From Campylobacteraceae bacterium (GTDB lineage Bacteria; Campylobacterota; Campylobacteria; Campylobacterales; Arcobacteraceae), in assembly GCA_013215945.1 (NCBI GenBank), contig JABSOM010000014.1, forward strand, positions 1-64,000: a stretch of DNA of 64,000 nucleotides. The letters run 5' to 3'. Position 1 is the first letter of the stretch. Each line of letters begins with the position of its first letter. The notes under the pieces were generated by a model. It ran no database searches and was not told where the DNA came from. It saw nothing but the letters and a program-made list of their open reading frames with translations. The translations under genes and the position numbers were made by a program. Shown here one piece after another: positions 18,818 to 28,393 of this stretch.

Positions 18818-19420
18818 TTAAACTTCTTTTTTAAGAATTATTTCATCATTGGGTTCAATATCAGGCATGTTATCTATCATCTCTTTATATGTTGTATGTT
18901 TTTCTAATGCTTGAATAATTATATTTAGTGGCTCATCATATATTTTGGGTAAATCAAATTCATTTTCTTTTAATTCAAATGCTAGTTTCTCAAGGGGCGG
19001 ATTAAATTGTGCATCTATACCTTTTTTATTTCCTCTTGCATCTACTTTATACCAACCAAAATCTTTTAAATATATAGCATTGAGTCCATGAAGAAAATAA
19101 ATATCTTTTTTATCTTTTTTATAACTTAATCTTTGGTAACAAAAACCCGTAGGAATGTTGTTCGCTCGTAATAGTGAAGCTAATAAATGACTTTTAGAAT
19201 AACACCAACCCGTTTTATATTTTAATACATCACTTGCTTTACAAGTAGTGATATTGTCTTTATAATCCCCACTATGGTTTATATTATCTCTCACATATTC
19301 AAAACACTTTTTTGCTATTTCAACATCTGTTTTACAATCATGTGATAAATTTTTTGATATTTTTTGTATTTCTTTATTTGAATAATCAATAATACTTGTT
19401 TCTTCTAAGAATTGTGTCAT
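18818..19420 (-). CDS. Transglutaminase-like cysteine protease domain protein
   Basis: The catalytic triad is visible: Cys73 in GWCYSKSHLLASLLRANNIP, His111 in FLHGLNAIYL, and Asp127 in WYKVDARGNK. The domain fills the 200 aa with no signal peptide, so it should act in the cytoplasm. Bacterial members are proteases or amide-bond modifying enzymes. It is the first gene of the minus-strand cassette, 67 bp before the PhyH gene. Confidence 0.85.
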   Translation of the reverse strand: MTQFLEETSIIDYSNKEIQKISKNLSHDCKTDVEIAKKCFEYVRDNINHSGDYKDNITTCKASDVLKYKTGWCYSKSHLLASLLRANNIPTGFCYQRLSYKKDKKDIYFLHGLNAIYLKDFGWYKVDARGNKKGIDAQFNPPLEKLAFELKENEFDLPKIYDEPLNIIIQALEKHTTYKEMIDNMPDIEPNDEIILKKEV

Positions 19421-19813
19421 TTTATTTAGACCTTTTTTACTTAATATTTAACTTTTACTAGCTAGACTTTCTGTTCTAATATCATCATGTTTTTTTAGCT
19501 CTGAGTACACTTTAATAAATTATTATTAGTATACTAAAATAGTGATACGCTTTGAATTAGAAAATTAACAATTTTTATTATTATTATAAATTCTAAAATA
19601 AATCACATCTTTAATACCGTAAATACTATCATTTAAGCTAAAGTTTCTAAATATATCTTGGTTCTTATTTCTTTTAAAAGTAAAGAATAGAAAAGACTAA
19701 ATATTTATTATTTCTAAACTTTTGATCTTTTGAATTAAACTATATTTTCAATAATATGGATATACTTAAATCAAATTTCTAGTTTAAATATATTTTAAAT
19801 AAGGCCTAATATT
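19421..19813. other. AT-rich divergent intergenic region
   Basis: These 393 bp separate the transglutaminase-like gene (minus) from the NMT1-GGDEF gene (plus). They should contain both promoters. I see no coding frame, strong hairpin or RNA gene. Confidence 0.4.
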
Positions 19814-21445
19814 TTGCAATTTAAATGCTTGTTCTTTTCTTTTCTTTATTTATCCTCACAACTTATTGCAAACAATGATTCTCTTGAGAATGTAAGCCTT
19901 CAACTAAAATGGACCCACTCTTTTCAATTTGCCGGATATTATGCAGCAAAAGAAAAAGGTTATTATAAAGAAGCAGGTTTAAAAGTAGAATTTATAGAAG
20001 CAGATTCTTCTACAAATGTTGTTAAAAAAGTATTAGCGCAAAAAGTACAATATGGTGTAGGAACAAGCAGTTTACTACTTTCAAGAGCAAAAGGTTTACC
20101 TGTAGTAGCTTTGGCTGTTATTTTTCAACACTCACCCTACCAAATTTTTGCATCCTCAGAGATTCACTCACTTAAAGACTTAATTGGAAAAACAGTGATG
20201 ATTGAGTCTGATGCAGATGAATTATTTGCATATTTAAAAAAAGAAAATGTTCCCTTAGATAAAATCAATTTAATTCCTCATAGTTTTAATGGCAAAGATT
20301 TAATAGCAGGTAAAATAAAAGCCATGTCGGGTTATCTTACAAATGACCCTTATTTTTTAAATGCTGGAAATTTCACTTATCAACGTTTTAGCCCAAGAAG
20401 TGTGGGAATCGATTTTTATGGAGATAATCTTTTTACCTCAGAATTAGAAATCAAAAACCATCCAAAAAGAACGAGTGCTTTTCTTAAAGCAAGTATGCGT
20501 GGATGGGACTATGCGCTTACGCACCAAAGTGAAATTATAAATCTTATTATGAGAAAATATAGTCCAAGTTTTTCTAAAGAAAATATTGTCTTTCAAGCCA
20601 AACAAATGACAGCTTTAGTTAAACCTGATTTAGTAGAAATAGGTTATATGAATCCTGTTCGCTGGAAAAATATTGCCAATACCTATATTTCTTTGGACTT
20701 ACTAAAAAAAGACTATAAAATATCAAAGAATTTTTTGTATGAAAACAAACCAATTAATATCCCTACTTGGCTTCTTTATGCTTTTTTTTCTGGTCTTGTA
20801 ATGCTTATACTTATTACCGTATTTACAATTAAATTAATTGCATTTAACCGTAAACTTAAAAAAACTCAAGTACTTTTGAATAAGTCAAATTTTGAACTAA
20901 GTGAATTAGCAAAAGAGAAGAATCTTTTACTTGAAAAACTAAAAGAGCAAGCCAATCGTGACCCTCTAACAAATATGTATAATAAAAGACACTTTGCAAT
21001 TATTTCAGACTCAATTCTTGAATTAACGAATAGGTCAAAAGAGTCATTAAGTGTAATAATGATTGATATTGACAAATTTAAAAATATCAATGATACTCAC
21101 GGACATATTATAGGTGATAAAATACTAATTTTATTAGCAAATAAACTAATGAGTTTAGTAAGAAAAAGTGATACTATTGCAAGAGTTGAGGGAGAAGAAT
21201 TTGCGATTTTACTTCCAAATACAAGTGCTACTCAGGCTAATATTCTTGCTAGAAAAATCAGAGAAGAAGTTGAAAAAACAATTTTTGAAGAAAGTACTAC
21301 AAAGATTAATTTTACCATTAGCCTTGGGGTATATGAATTTAACAAAAAAGAAGACAAGAATATTAATAGTGTCTTACATAAAGCTGACAAAGCTTTATAT
21401 GCTGCTAAAAACAGTGGAAGAAATAGAGTTTCAATCTTTCAATAA
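19814..21445 (+). CDS. NMT1/THI5-like substrate-binding domain fused to a GGDEF diguanylate cyclase
   Basis: A signal peptide (1-19) is followed by a periplasmic NMT1/THI5-like binding domain (25-310; LQLKWTHSFQFAGYYAAKEKGYY). A transmembrane helix (about 316-342) and a coiled linker (345-380) lead to a GGDEF domain (380-543). The active-site motif is EGEEF (459-463) instead of GGEEF. The inhibitory site RxxD is intact (RKSD, 450-453) at the correct spacing. The protein probably senses a small pyrimidine-like or other ligand outside and makes c-di-GMP inside. It starts at TTG 19814 after ATAAGG. Activity with the altered first Gly is likely but unproven. Confidence 0.88.
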   Translation: MQFKCLFFSFLYLSSQLIANNDSLENVSLQLKWTHSFQFAGYYAAKEKGYYKEAGLKVEFIEADSSTNVVKKVLAQKVQYGVGTSSLLLSRAKGLPVVALAVIFQHSPYQIFASSEIHSLKDLIGKTVMIESDADELFAYLKKENVPLDKINLIPHSFNGKDLIAGKIKAMSGYLTNDPYFLNAGNFTYQRFSPRSVGIDFYGDNLFTSELEIKNHPKRTSAFLKASMRGWDYALTHQSEIINLIMRKYSPSFSKENIVFQAKQMTALVKPDLVEIGYMNPVRWKNIANTYISLDLLKKDYKISKNFLYENKPINIPTWLLYAFFSGLVMLILITVFTIKLIAFNRKLKKTQVLLNKSNFELSELAKEKNLLLEKLKEQANRDPLTNMYNKRHFAIISDSILELTNRSKESLSVIMIDIDKFKNINDTHGHIIGDKILILLANKLMSLVRKSDTIARVEGEEFAILLPNTSATQANILARKIREEVEKTIFEESTTKINFTISLGVYEFNKKEDKNINSVLHKADKALYAAKNSGRNRVSIFQ

Positions 21446-22166
21446 AATATTTTAAAGCTACCTTCGTTTATTGTTTTCTTCTTTCTGCTCTGTAAAACTC
21501 GTTCTTGTGCTTGCACTCTCTATGCAAATATACTAACATATTCACATAATCTCATTATATAAGTTTTTGAACCTAGCTAAGAAATGAAATATTTAGGTAC
21601 CCGAAGGGCTTTATCAATGTGTCAGTTACTTCTTTGTTTCTTTCTTACTATTAAGAAAGAAAAAAACGAATGCGTTAGCTTTCACGAGCTCTTAAACATA
21701 ATTATATTAAACCTTTTAAAGCTTTAATATATTTCAGTAGAAAACAACTTTACATTATCAATCACAAGCTAAGAAGCAAAACTTCTCAACTCAAAATTCA
21801 TCTTTTTTTGTTCTTTGTCATTCCAAAGAACGCCCTCTTCAATCCAGAAATTAAAAACACTAATCTAATTTCTTTCTCACTTTGAGTATTTACTTATTAA
21901 AAAACTACGACATTTATTGAATATTTAGCTTTTAACATAAGATTTGACTGCAGAGACACATTAAAAATAAAAATTATATGCTTGTTATTACAGTTAGTTT
22001 TTTAGCTAATTACAAAATTATATTTTAAGTTACTTACCTGAAACTATGTCATTATTTGATTATTAATATCTTAAATTACTTGATATTTAGCATATTATTA
22101 AATTTAAATTAAGAAAATTAATGTAATATACAATATTAATAATCGTTATCAAGATAAAGGAATAAA
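21446..22166. other. Long intergenic region with a YcaQ 3'-end relic
   Basis: Of these 721 bp, 21741-21890 is a decayed gene fragment (see separate entry). The rest, including 21446-21740, has no open frame or RNA gene that I recognise. The 22090-22160 stretch should carry the chemoreceptor promoter. Confidence 0.5.
21741..21890 (-). pseudogene. Decayed 3' fragment of a YcaQ-like gene
   Basis: Read on the minus strand, one frame gives ISVFNFWIEEGVLWNDKEQ, then KKMNFELRSFAS, a stop, then IDNVKL. This aligns with the C-terminus of the intact gene at 24870-26030 (MSVLNFWIEEGVLWNDKEKE, then KLDVELKSFAS, then IDNVRW). Two in-frame stops and loss of the rest of the gene show it is a relic. It lies upstream of the chemoreceptor gene while the intact copy lies just downstream, so the chemoreceptor is bracketed by the two copies. 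Confidence 0.8.
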
Positions 22167-24728
22167 GTGTTTAAAAATTTAAGAATTAGAAACAAACTAT
22201 TAATAATCGTTATATCAACTATTATTATAATTTCAAGTATTATTGCAGCTAAATCTGTTTATGCAATAAATGTATTAAGTCAGATGAATATCGAAAACTA
22301 CAAAAAATCTGCTTTTGAGGAAAAAGAAAAAGAATTAAAGAATTATATCTCTTTGGCTTATAAAATGATTGATTCTTCTTATTCAAAAAGTGAAAAAGAT
22401 GTACAAGAGCAACTAAGTTTACAATCAGATTTTTTATTCTCTATTATTACAAAACTTTATGAAGAAAATAAAGATAAAGAAAGTAAAGACGTATTACAAA
22501 AAAGAATTACAAAAATAGTTGAATCTTCTGTATATGGAAAAGCAGGTTATTTTTGGATTAATGATTTTGATCATACGATATTAATGCATCCCATTAAAAA
22601 AGAATTAAATAATAAAAATTTTAAAAACAATAAAAATTTTATTTTCTTGGATTTGGCTATTAATGCATTACATAAATCCTCTACAAAAAAAGAATTTATT
22701 CAATATTCTTTTTACAATCCTACAAGCCAAAAAGAGGCTTTAAAATCATCTTTGGTGAGGGTTTTTAAACCTTACAATTGGATTATAGGAACAGGTGCTT
22801 ATATTGATAATGTAAGTAACAAATTAAAAGAGGATGTACTGAAAAAAATATCCTTACTAAAATATGGGAAAGACGGTTATTTTTGGATTAATAACACAAG
22901 TGGAATAATGTTAATGCATCCTTACAAAACAGAGTTAATTGGTCAAAACCTACTTAATAAAAAAGACGCAAATTCAAAGTATTATTTCAAAGAAATGATT
23001 GAAAAAAGTCTAAAGCATGAAAAGGGAGCGATTGTTAAATATTCATGGCAAAATCAAGATAAAACGAAAAACAGAGAAAAGTTTTCTTATGTTAAAAACT
23101 TTAAAGCTTGGAACTGGGTTATTGGGACGGGTGCTTATGTTGATAATATAGAAAAAAGAGTTTCGCTTTTGAAAAAAAACACGGAAGTTGAAATTAATAA
23201 AATTATATGGCAAATATTAGTACTTACCATTCTAAGCAGTATAGTTATCTCTTTGCTAATTATTTATATTTCGAATATTACAATAATCAAACCTATTGAA
23301 GAGTTTCAAAAAGGTTTATTAAACTTTTTTTCTTATTTAAATAAAGAAACAAATGATATAAAAGTTATTAATATTGATTCAAAAGATGAAATAGGAGTTA
23401 TGGCAGAAAAAGTTAATTTCAATATAATCAAAAGTAAAAAATTAATTGATGAAGAGATTGAGTTAGTATCAAAAACAATACTATTACTTAAAGAATTAGA
23501 GCTTGGAAACTTATCTCAAAGAATTAATATAACAATATCAAATCCTGCATTAAATGAACTTACATTGTTATTGAATAAAATGGCAAATAATTTTGAAATC
23601 AATATCAACAATGTATTAGTGGTATTAAATGAATATACACATTACAATTATCTTAATAAAGTTGATACAAAAAACAGCAAAGATCATTTATTGAAACTGG
23701 GAGAAAATCTTAATTCTTTGGGAGATTCTATTACGCAAATGTTAGTTGATAATAAAAGAGTAGGAATAACACTGGAAACATCCTCAACAGATCTCTTAAA
23801 CAATGTTCATATCTTAAATCAACGTTCAAATGAAGCTGCTTGTTCACTAGAAGAAACGGCTGCTTCTTTAGAAGAAATTACAAGTACTATCGTAAATAAC
23901 AATAATTCAATTTCATTAATGTCAAGCTATGCTGGTTCTTTAACTAAAGCTACTAAAGAGGGTCAAGAATTAGCAAATAAAACCATGCTTTCAATGGATG
24001 AAATAAATGAAGAAGTAAGCTCTATTAGTGTAGCAATTACAGTTATAGATCAAATTGCATTTCAAACAAATATTTTATCTCTGAACGCGGCAGTAGAAGC
24101 AGCAACAGCGGGGGAAGCAGGAAAAGGTTTTGCAGTAGTAGCTCAAGAAGTAAGAAACTTAGCAAACAGATCAGCCCAAGCAGCAAAAGAAATAAAAGAC
24201 TTAGTTAATAATGCAAACATTAAAGCATCCAAAGGAAAAGAAATATCAAAAAGTATGATTATTGGATACAAAGAACTTAATGATACTATTAAAAAAACAC
24301 TAACACACATTGATGATATTGCAAACTCCTCTAAAGAACAACAACTGGGTATTGAACAAATTAACATAGCAGTAGCGCAACAAGAACAACAAACACAAGA
24401 TATTGCACATGCAGCAAATCAAACTTTTGATATAGCTACTAACACCTCAAATATTTCTAAAAAAATTGTTCAAATAACAAATGAAAAAGAATTTAGAGGA
24501 AAAAATGACATTGTAAATAGAAGAGAAAATAATCTCGATTTAGCATTTAAAGGCAATGAAAAACGAAAAACAGAAAAAGACCTAAATCTTGCAGAAAATA
24601 GAAACATACGTCAAAAAGACGTAGATCTAAGTTATACTAAAAAAGAAAAAAGAGCTCTCGAACAATCACTAAAAAATCCTTTATCAATAAACACAAGTCA
24701 AAATAACCAAGAATGGGAAAGTTTTTAA
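22167..24728 (+). CDS. Methyl-accepting chemotaxis protein with two Cache domains
   Basis: The N-terminal membrane helix is at 10-30. The periplasmic part holds two Cache_2-type units, marked by [11 protein letters not shown] (about 122) and [20 protein letters not shown] (about 233). A second membrane helix lies near 345-372, then HAMP-like sequence. The signalling tip is [20 protein letters not shown] at about 628-647, followed by [15 protein letters not shown]. The last five residues, EWESF (849-853), match the xWxxF pattern that docks CheR/CheB in enteric receptors. It starts at GTG 22167 after AAAGGA. The ligand is unknown; such Cache domains often bind organic acids. Confidence 0.95.
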   Translation: MFKNLRIRNKLLIIVISTIIIISSIIAAKSVYAINVLSQMNIENYKKSAFEEKEKELKNYISLAYKMIDSSYSKSEKDVQEQLSLQSDFLFSIITKLYEENKDKESKDVLQKRITKIVESSVYGKAGYFWINDFDHTILMHPIKKELNNKNFKNNKNFIFLDLAINALHKSSTKKEFIQYSFYNPTSQKEALKSSLVRVFKPYNWIIGTGAYIDNVSNKLKEDVLKKISLLKYGKDGYFWINNTSGIMLMHPYKTELIGQNLLNKKDANSKYYFKEMIEKSLKHEKGAIVKYSWQNQDKTKNREKFSYVKNFKAWNWVIGTGAYVDNIEKRVSLLKKNTEVEINKIIWQILVLTILSSIVISLLIIYISNITIIKPIEEFQKGLLNFFSYLNKETNDIKVINIDSKDEIGVMAEKVNFNIIKSKKLIDEEIELVSKTILLLKELELGNLSQRINITISNPALNELTLLLNKMANNFEININNVLVVLNEYTHYNYLNKVDTKNSKDHLLKLGENLNSLGDSITQMLVDNKRVGITLETSSTDLLNNVHILNQRSNEAACSLEETAASLEEITSTIVNNNNSISLMSSYAGSLTKATKEGQELANKTMLSMDEINEEVSSISVAITVIDQIAFQTNILSLNAAVEAATAGEAGKGFAVVAQEVRNLANRSAQAAKEIKDLVNNANIKASKGKEISKSMIIGYKELNDTIKKTLTHIDDIANSSKEQQLGIEQINIAVAQQEQQTQDIAHAANQTFDIATNTSNISKKIVQITNEKEFRGKNDIVNRRENNLDLAFKGNEKRKTEKDLNLAENRNIRQKDVDLSYTKKEKRALEQSLKNPLSINTSQNNQEWESF

Positions 24729-24755
24729 TTCCATAATTTAAAAGAATTCATTGTT

Positions 24756-24788
24756 CAAAATCTGCGTAAATAAAAAATTCAGATTTTG
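24756..24788 (+). terminator. Possible hairpin after the chemoreceptor gene
   Basis: CAAAATCTG (24756-24764) and CAGATTTTG (24780-24788) are exact complements with a 15-nt loop, 28 bp after the stop codon. There is no good T-tract, so termination is only a suggestion. Confidence 0.35.
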
Positions 24789-24869
24789 GATAGTTCTCTT
24801 TTCATGCTAAAAAACTACTAAGTTATTTTAATATTCCCAGTCTTTTTTAATATACTACACTTCGTATAA

Positions 24870-26030
24870 CTAAGCAAGCCACCTTACATTATCAATACCA
24901 ACCAAAGAAGCGAAACTTTTTAGTTCTACATCTAACTTTTCTTTTTCTTTGTCATTCCAAAGAACACCCTCTTCTATCCAAAAATTCAATACACTCATCT
25001 CATTTATTTTTCGGTTCGCTTGTATTTCAATTCTAGCAACAAAAGAATCTCCTTGCAAAATAGGGTATACATAATATCCCCAAACTCTTTTTTCTTTGGG
25101 AACAAAAATCTCTATTTTATAATCAAAACCAAATATATTTTTAAGCCTTATTCTATCTCTAATTGAGGGATCAAAAGGATTGATTATTTGTACTCTGGTT
25201 TTAGTACTTTTTAAATTTTCCAGACGCTCTTTTATATCTAAAGATGCAAAACTTTTTATATATTTTCCTTCATGATTTTCCCATTCAATCTCAAGTAAAT
25301 TATCCATATTATTTTTAAGCCACTCATTCACTTCTTTTATACTTAATGATCCCCAAAAGTTCTTTATCTCTTTCGCACTTGCAATACTTAATCTCTGTAA
25401 AGCAGACGAACAAAGCCAAGAAATTTGTTCTTCCTCTTTTATTTTTTTATTTAAAATATGTGATGGAATTATATTATGAATGAGTTCATAATATTTTCTA
25501 AAACTTTTTCTATACGCTGTTGTAAGTTCTCCGCAATACCACATATAGTCAAGTGTTGTTTTATGTAGAGATCTTGACCACATTTTTTTCTCACCTATAA
25601 TTGTAGAATCAAAATCTTTTGAATGTAAAGCACCTTCATTATTAATCCTACTTATTATGTTATTTTTACCCTTTTCATCCAAAAGGTCTTTGTAATATTT
25701 AGATTTATCCAATCTTTCTTTGGTGCGTTTAAAATGGCCTTTCCACATAGGAAAATATTCTAGTGGAATTAATGAGGCATCATGGGTGAAGTGCTCAAAA
25801 ATACTTCCTTTTTTTTCTAATAAATCATCCAACATGTGTTCTTTGTAGTTATTGTTTCTTGACCATAAAACATGGTGTTGTGCTCTTGTTACGTTTTGAA
25901 TGCTATCAATTTGTACAAAACCTAAGTCTTTAATGATTTGAAGAAGATCTAATTTTTGTTTTTTTGTATTTAACAAAGCATTTGTATCTAACCATAAAAG
26001 TCTTAATTCTTTATTTGAAATTTGTATCAT
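24870..26030 (-). CDS. YcaQ/AlkX-type winged-helix DNA glycosylase-like protein
   Basis: The 386 aa match the HTH_42 (YcaQ/AlkZ) family, which unhooks DNA interstrand crosslinks or excises bulky alkyl lesions. The catalytic-type motif is QID at residues 40-42 in GFVQIDSIQ, followed by RAQHHVLWSR, placing it in the QxD (YcaQ) group rather than the QxQ (AlkZ) group. The conserved NPFDPSIRDR motif (near 281) and the C-terminal winged-helix region are complete. A decayed copy of its 3' end lies at 21741-21890. Confidence 0.9.
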   Translation of the reverse strand: MIQISNKELRLLWLDTNALLNTKKQKLDLLQIIKDLGFVQIDSIQNVTRAQHHVLWSRNNNYKEHMLDDLLEKKGSIFEHFTHDASLIPLEYFPMWKGHFKRTKERLDKSKYYKDLLDEKGKNNIISRINNEGALHSKDFDSTIIGEKKMWSRSLHKTTLDYMWYCGELTTAYRKSFRKYYELIHNIIPSHILNKKIKEEEQISWLCSSALQRLSIASAKEIKNFWGSLSIKEVNEWLKNNMDNLLEIEWENHEGKYIKSFASLDIKERLENLKSTKTRVQIINPFDPSIRDRIRLKNIFGFDYKIEIFVPKEKRVWGYYVYPILQGDSFVARIEIQANRKINEMSVLNFWIEEGVLWNDKEKEKLDVELKSFASLVGIDNVRWLA

Positions 26031-26127
26031 TCTTTTTCCTTTAATCTTTAGTGCTTATCAAATAAATAAAGCAAAATCAATTTATTTTTTTATTATAGTA
26101 GAAAATTAACTGGGCTTATGAAGTATG

Positions 26128-27444
26128 TCATATTGAAAGATTGTAATGTTTTTTAAAAAAATAAAAAGCAAGTACAAAAGTACATATTTCACTTAAAGGC
26201 AAAGCAATATACACCCCTTTTAATCCAAAATAATACGATAAAACACTTACAAATAAAATAGGAAAAATCAAAGATCTAAACAAAGAAATACAAGTAGATG
26301 CAAACGCTTGATGTATGGCTGTTAAATAAGAGGTAATAAGAATATTTAAACCAATAAAGATAAAAGCAAGCCATGTGTAATGTAAAAATTCAATAGTGAT
26401 TTTTGTTGTTTCTGCGCTGTTTTCATCTTTTAAAAATACATTGACTAACAATTCCGGATAACTTAGAACAAAAAGTACTAAAATAGAAGAAATTCCTAAA
26501 ACGCTCATAAATGCGAGTTTAAGAAATTTCTTAATTCTAAGAAACTCTTTGGCGCCAAAGTGTTTTGATATTATGGGTTGCAAACCATCACTTATTGCAA
26601 AACTAATCATAATATTTATCATTAAAAAATAGCCTACGATTGTGTAAGCAGCTACCCCATTACTCCCTAAATATTTTAACATCATAAAATTAAATATAAG
26701 AACAGTTATTCCGGCAGAAGATTCATTAATAAATTCAGAAAACCCATTTTTAAGAGCTTTAAAAGTATCCATAAAACTGCCTTCTGGTTTAATAAACCTT
26801 AACTTAGCTTTTTTAGAAAAAAAGTGGGGAAGAAGAATAATAATTATGAAAGCTTGCGATATACCAGTAGCATATGCAGCTCCCTCGATTGCATAATCAA
26901 GTTTTACAATAAAGATATAATCCAAAAGAATATTTATTACAGCACTTAATAAAAGTGCGATAAAAGATAAATTTGGATTTTCATCCACCCTTACAAAATA
27001 ATCCAAAACAATTCCACTCATTAAAAAAGGTAAGAATATAAGTATGACAGATAAATACGACTTGGAGGATAACCTTAATTCATTTTCAATTTGCAAAAAG
27101 TAAAAAATATTGTCAATATTTAAATACAGTAAAAAACAAAGAACTACAGAAGAAACTGAAACAGATATAATAGCTTTGCTAAATAAATTAGATGCATCTT
27201 GTGTCTTTTTTTCTCCTATTAATTTTGAAACAAGAACACTGTTCCCTACAGCAAACATAAGCCCAAAACCAAAAAGAATAGCAAAAATAGGATAAGAGAT
27301 ATTAATAGAAGCAAGTCCAATACTTCCTACATAATTTCCCACAAAATAACCATCAATGATACTTGCAGAAGATATTGCCAAAAGTCCAAATAAAGATGGA
27401 ATTACATATTTTAAGAATACTTTATATACTTTATCTTCTAACAT
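26128..27444 (-). CDS. MATE family multidrug/Na+ antiporter
   Basis: At 438 aa it has about 12 hydrophobic segments in two homologous halves, beginning LFGLLAISSASIIDGYFVG, a MATE-typical first helix. Its position in the family looks closer to the MepA-like/DinF side than to NorM. It should export cationic drugs or metabolites across the inner membrane. It is a single gene with ATG at 27444, divergent from the DUF1853 gene. Confidence 0.92.
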   Translation of the reverse strand: MLEDKVYKVFLKYVIPSLFGLLAISSASIIDGYFVGNYVGSIGLASINISYPIFAILFGFGLMFAVGNSVLVSKLIGEKKTQDASNLFSKAIISVSVSSVVLCFLLYLNIDNIFYFLQIENELRLSSKSYLSVILIFLPFLMSGIVLDYFVRVDENPNLSFIALLLSAVINILLDYIFIVKLDYAIEGAAYATGISQAFIIIILLPHFFSKKAKLRFIKPEGSFMDTFKALKNGFSEFINESSAGITVLIFNFMMLKYLGSNGVAAYTIVGYFLMINIMISFAISDGLQPIISKHFGAKEFLRIKKFLKLAFMSVLGISSILVLFVLSYPELLVNVFLKDENSAETTKITIEFLHYTWLAFIFIGLNILITSYLTAIHQAFASTCISLFRSLIFPILFVSVLSYYFGLKGVYIALPLSEICTFVLAFYFFKKHYNLSI

Positions 27445-27531
27445 TATTTTTAGCTCCCTAAGAAAATGAATACTTTTTATCTGGAATTTACAGTATTAAT
27501 TCTGGATTTCTTATTCTTGGCTAATTATAGC

Positions 27532-27537
27532 TATAAT
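27532..27537 (+). promoter_or_regulatory. -10 element TATAAT upstream of the DUF1853 gene
   Basis: A consensus TATAAT lies 19 bp before the ATG, with AAAAGGAG between them as ribosome site. There is no clear -35, as is common for Campylobacterota promoters. Confidence 0.5.
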
Positions 27538-27556
27538 TGCAAAAAAGGAGATATAA

Positions 27557-28393
27557 ATGTTATTGGATTTTGAAGATAAAAAAAGACTTTATTACCAATA
27601 TTGCGGTTTTGTAAATACTTTTTCTTTATTTACCAAAGATATCAATGACATGGAAATATTTCAAACAAAGAACTTAAATATTGTAGCTTATGAAGATTTT
27701 AATCTCATCATGCCCACAATGCATTTACCTCTTGGAAAACGAGTTGAGTATTTTTTTGAATATTTAATCAATACAAACGACAGATATACCATGATTAAAA
27801 AAAACATTCAAATTATACATAATAAAAATACCCTAGGTGAACTTGATTATATTCTTGAAGATAAAACAAACAAAGAGTATTTACATATTGAACTTATTTA
27901 TAAATATTATGTTTTTTTAGAAAAAGAAAAGAATGAAGTTTTAGCTTGTATGGGACCAAACTTCGATGATTCTTTGCAAAAGCGCTTAGTTAAACTAAAA
28001 AATAAACAACTTCCTCTTTTATATAAAAAAGAAAGTAAAGCCTATTTAGAAAACATAGATATAAAAAGAATCAAACAAAAACTTTGTTTTAAAGGCAATA
28101 TATTTTTAGAAAAAAATAAAGAAGAAAAAGACTTAGGTATATGTAATGCTCTTTGTATCAAAGGGTTTTATACCAATATTCATACATTTTTAAGTGAATC
28201 TTCCTATAAAGACAGTCTTTATTTTTTCCCTGAAAAACAAGATTGGTTAATCGATATAGAAAAGTGCAAACAATGGTATTCTTATGAAAGAATATTAGAA
28301 GAAACATCTGCTTATACACAAAAGAAACGTGCCTTTTTATTATGGGTACAAAAAGGCACGCTAAGGGAGTCTTTATTTGTCGTTTTTTCTTAG
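27557..28393 (+). CDS. DUF1853 family protein
   Basis: The 278 aa show the DUF1853 pattern: LGKRVEYFFEYLINTNDRY near 56-74, GELDYILED near 95, and a conserved HIELIYKYYVFL strand near 109-120. The spacing of acidic residues and the E..K motif resembles PD-(D/E)xK nuclease-like folds, but function is unknown. A strong ribosome site AAAGGAG precedes the ATG. Its stop overlaps the convergent helicase gene stop by 4 nt. Confidence 0.75.
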   Translation: MLLDFEDKKRLYYQYCGFVNTFSLFTKDINDMEIFQTKNLNIVAYEDFNLIMPTMHLPLGKRVEYFFEYLINTNDRYTMIKKNIQIIHNKNTLGELDYILEDKTNKEYLHIELIYKYYVFLEKEKNEVLACMGPNFDDSLQKRLVKLKNKQLPLLYKKESKAYLENIDIKRIKQKLCFKGNIFLEKNKEEKDLGICNALCIKGFYTNIHTFLSESSYKDSLYFFPEKQDWLIDIEKCKQWYSYERILEETSAYTQKKRAFLLWVQKGTLRESLFVVFS

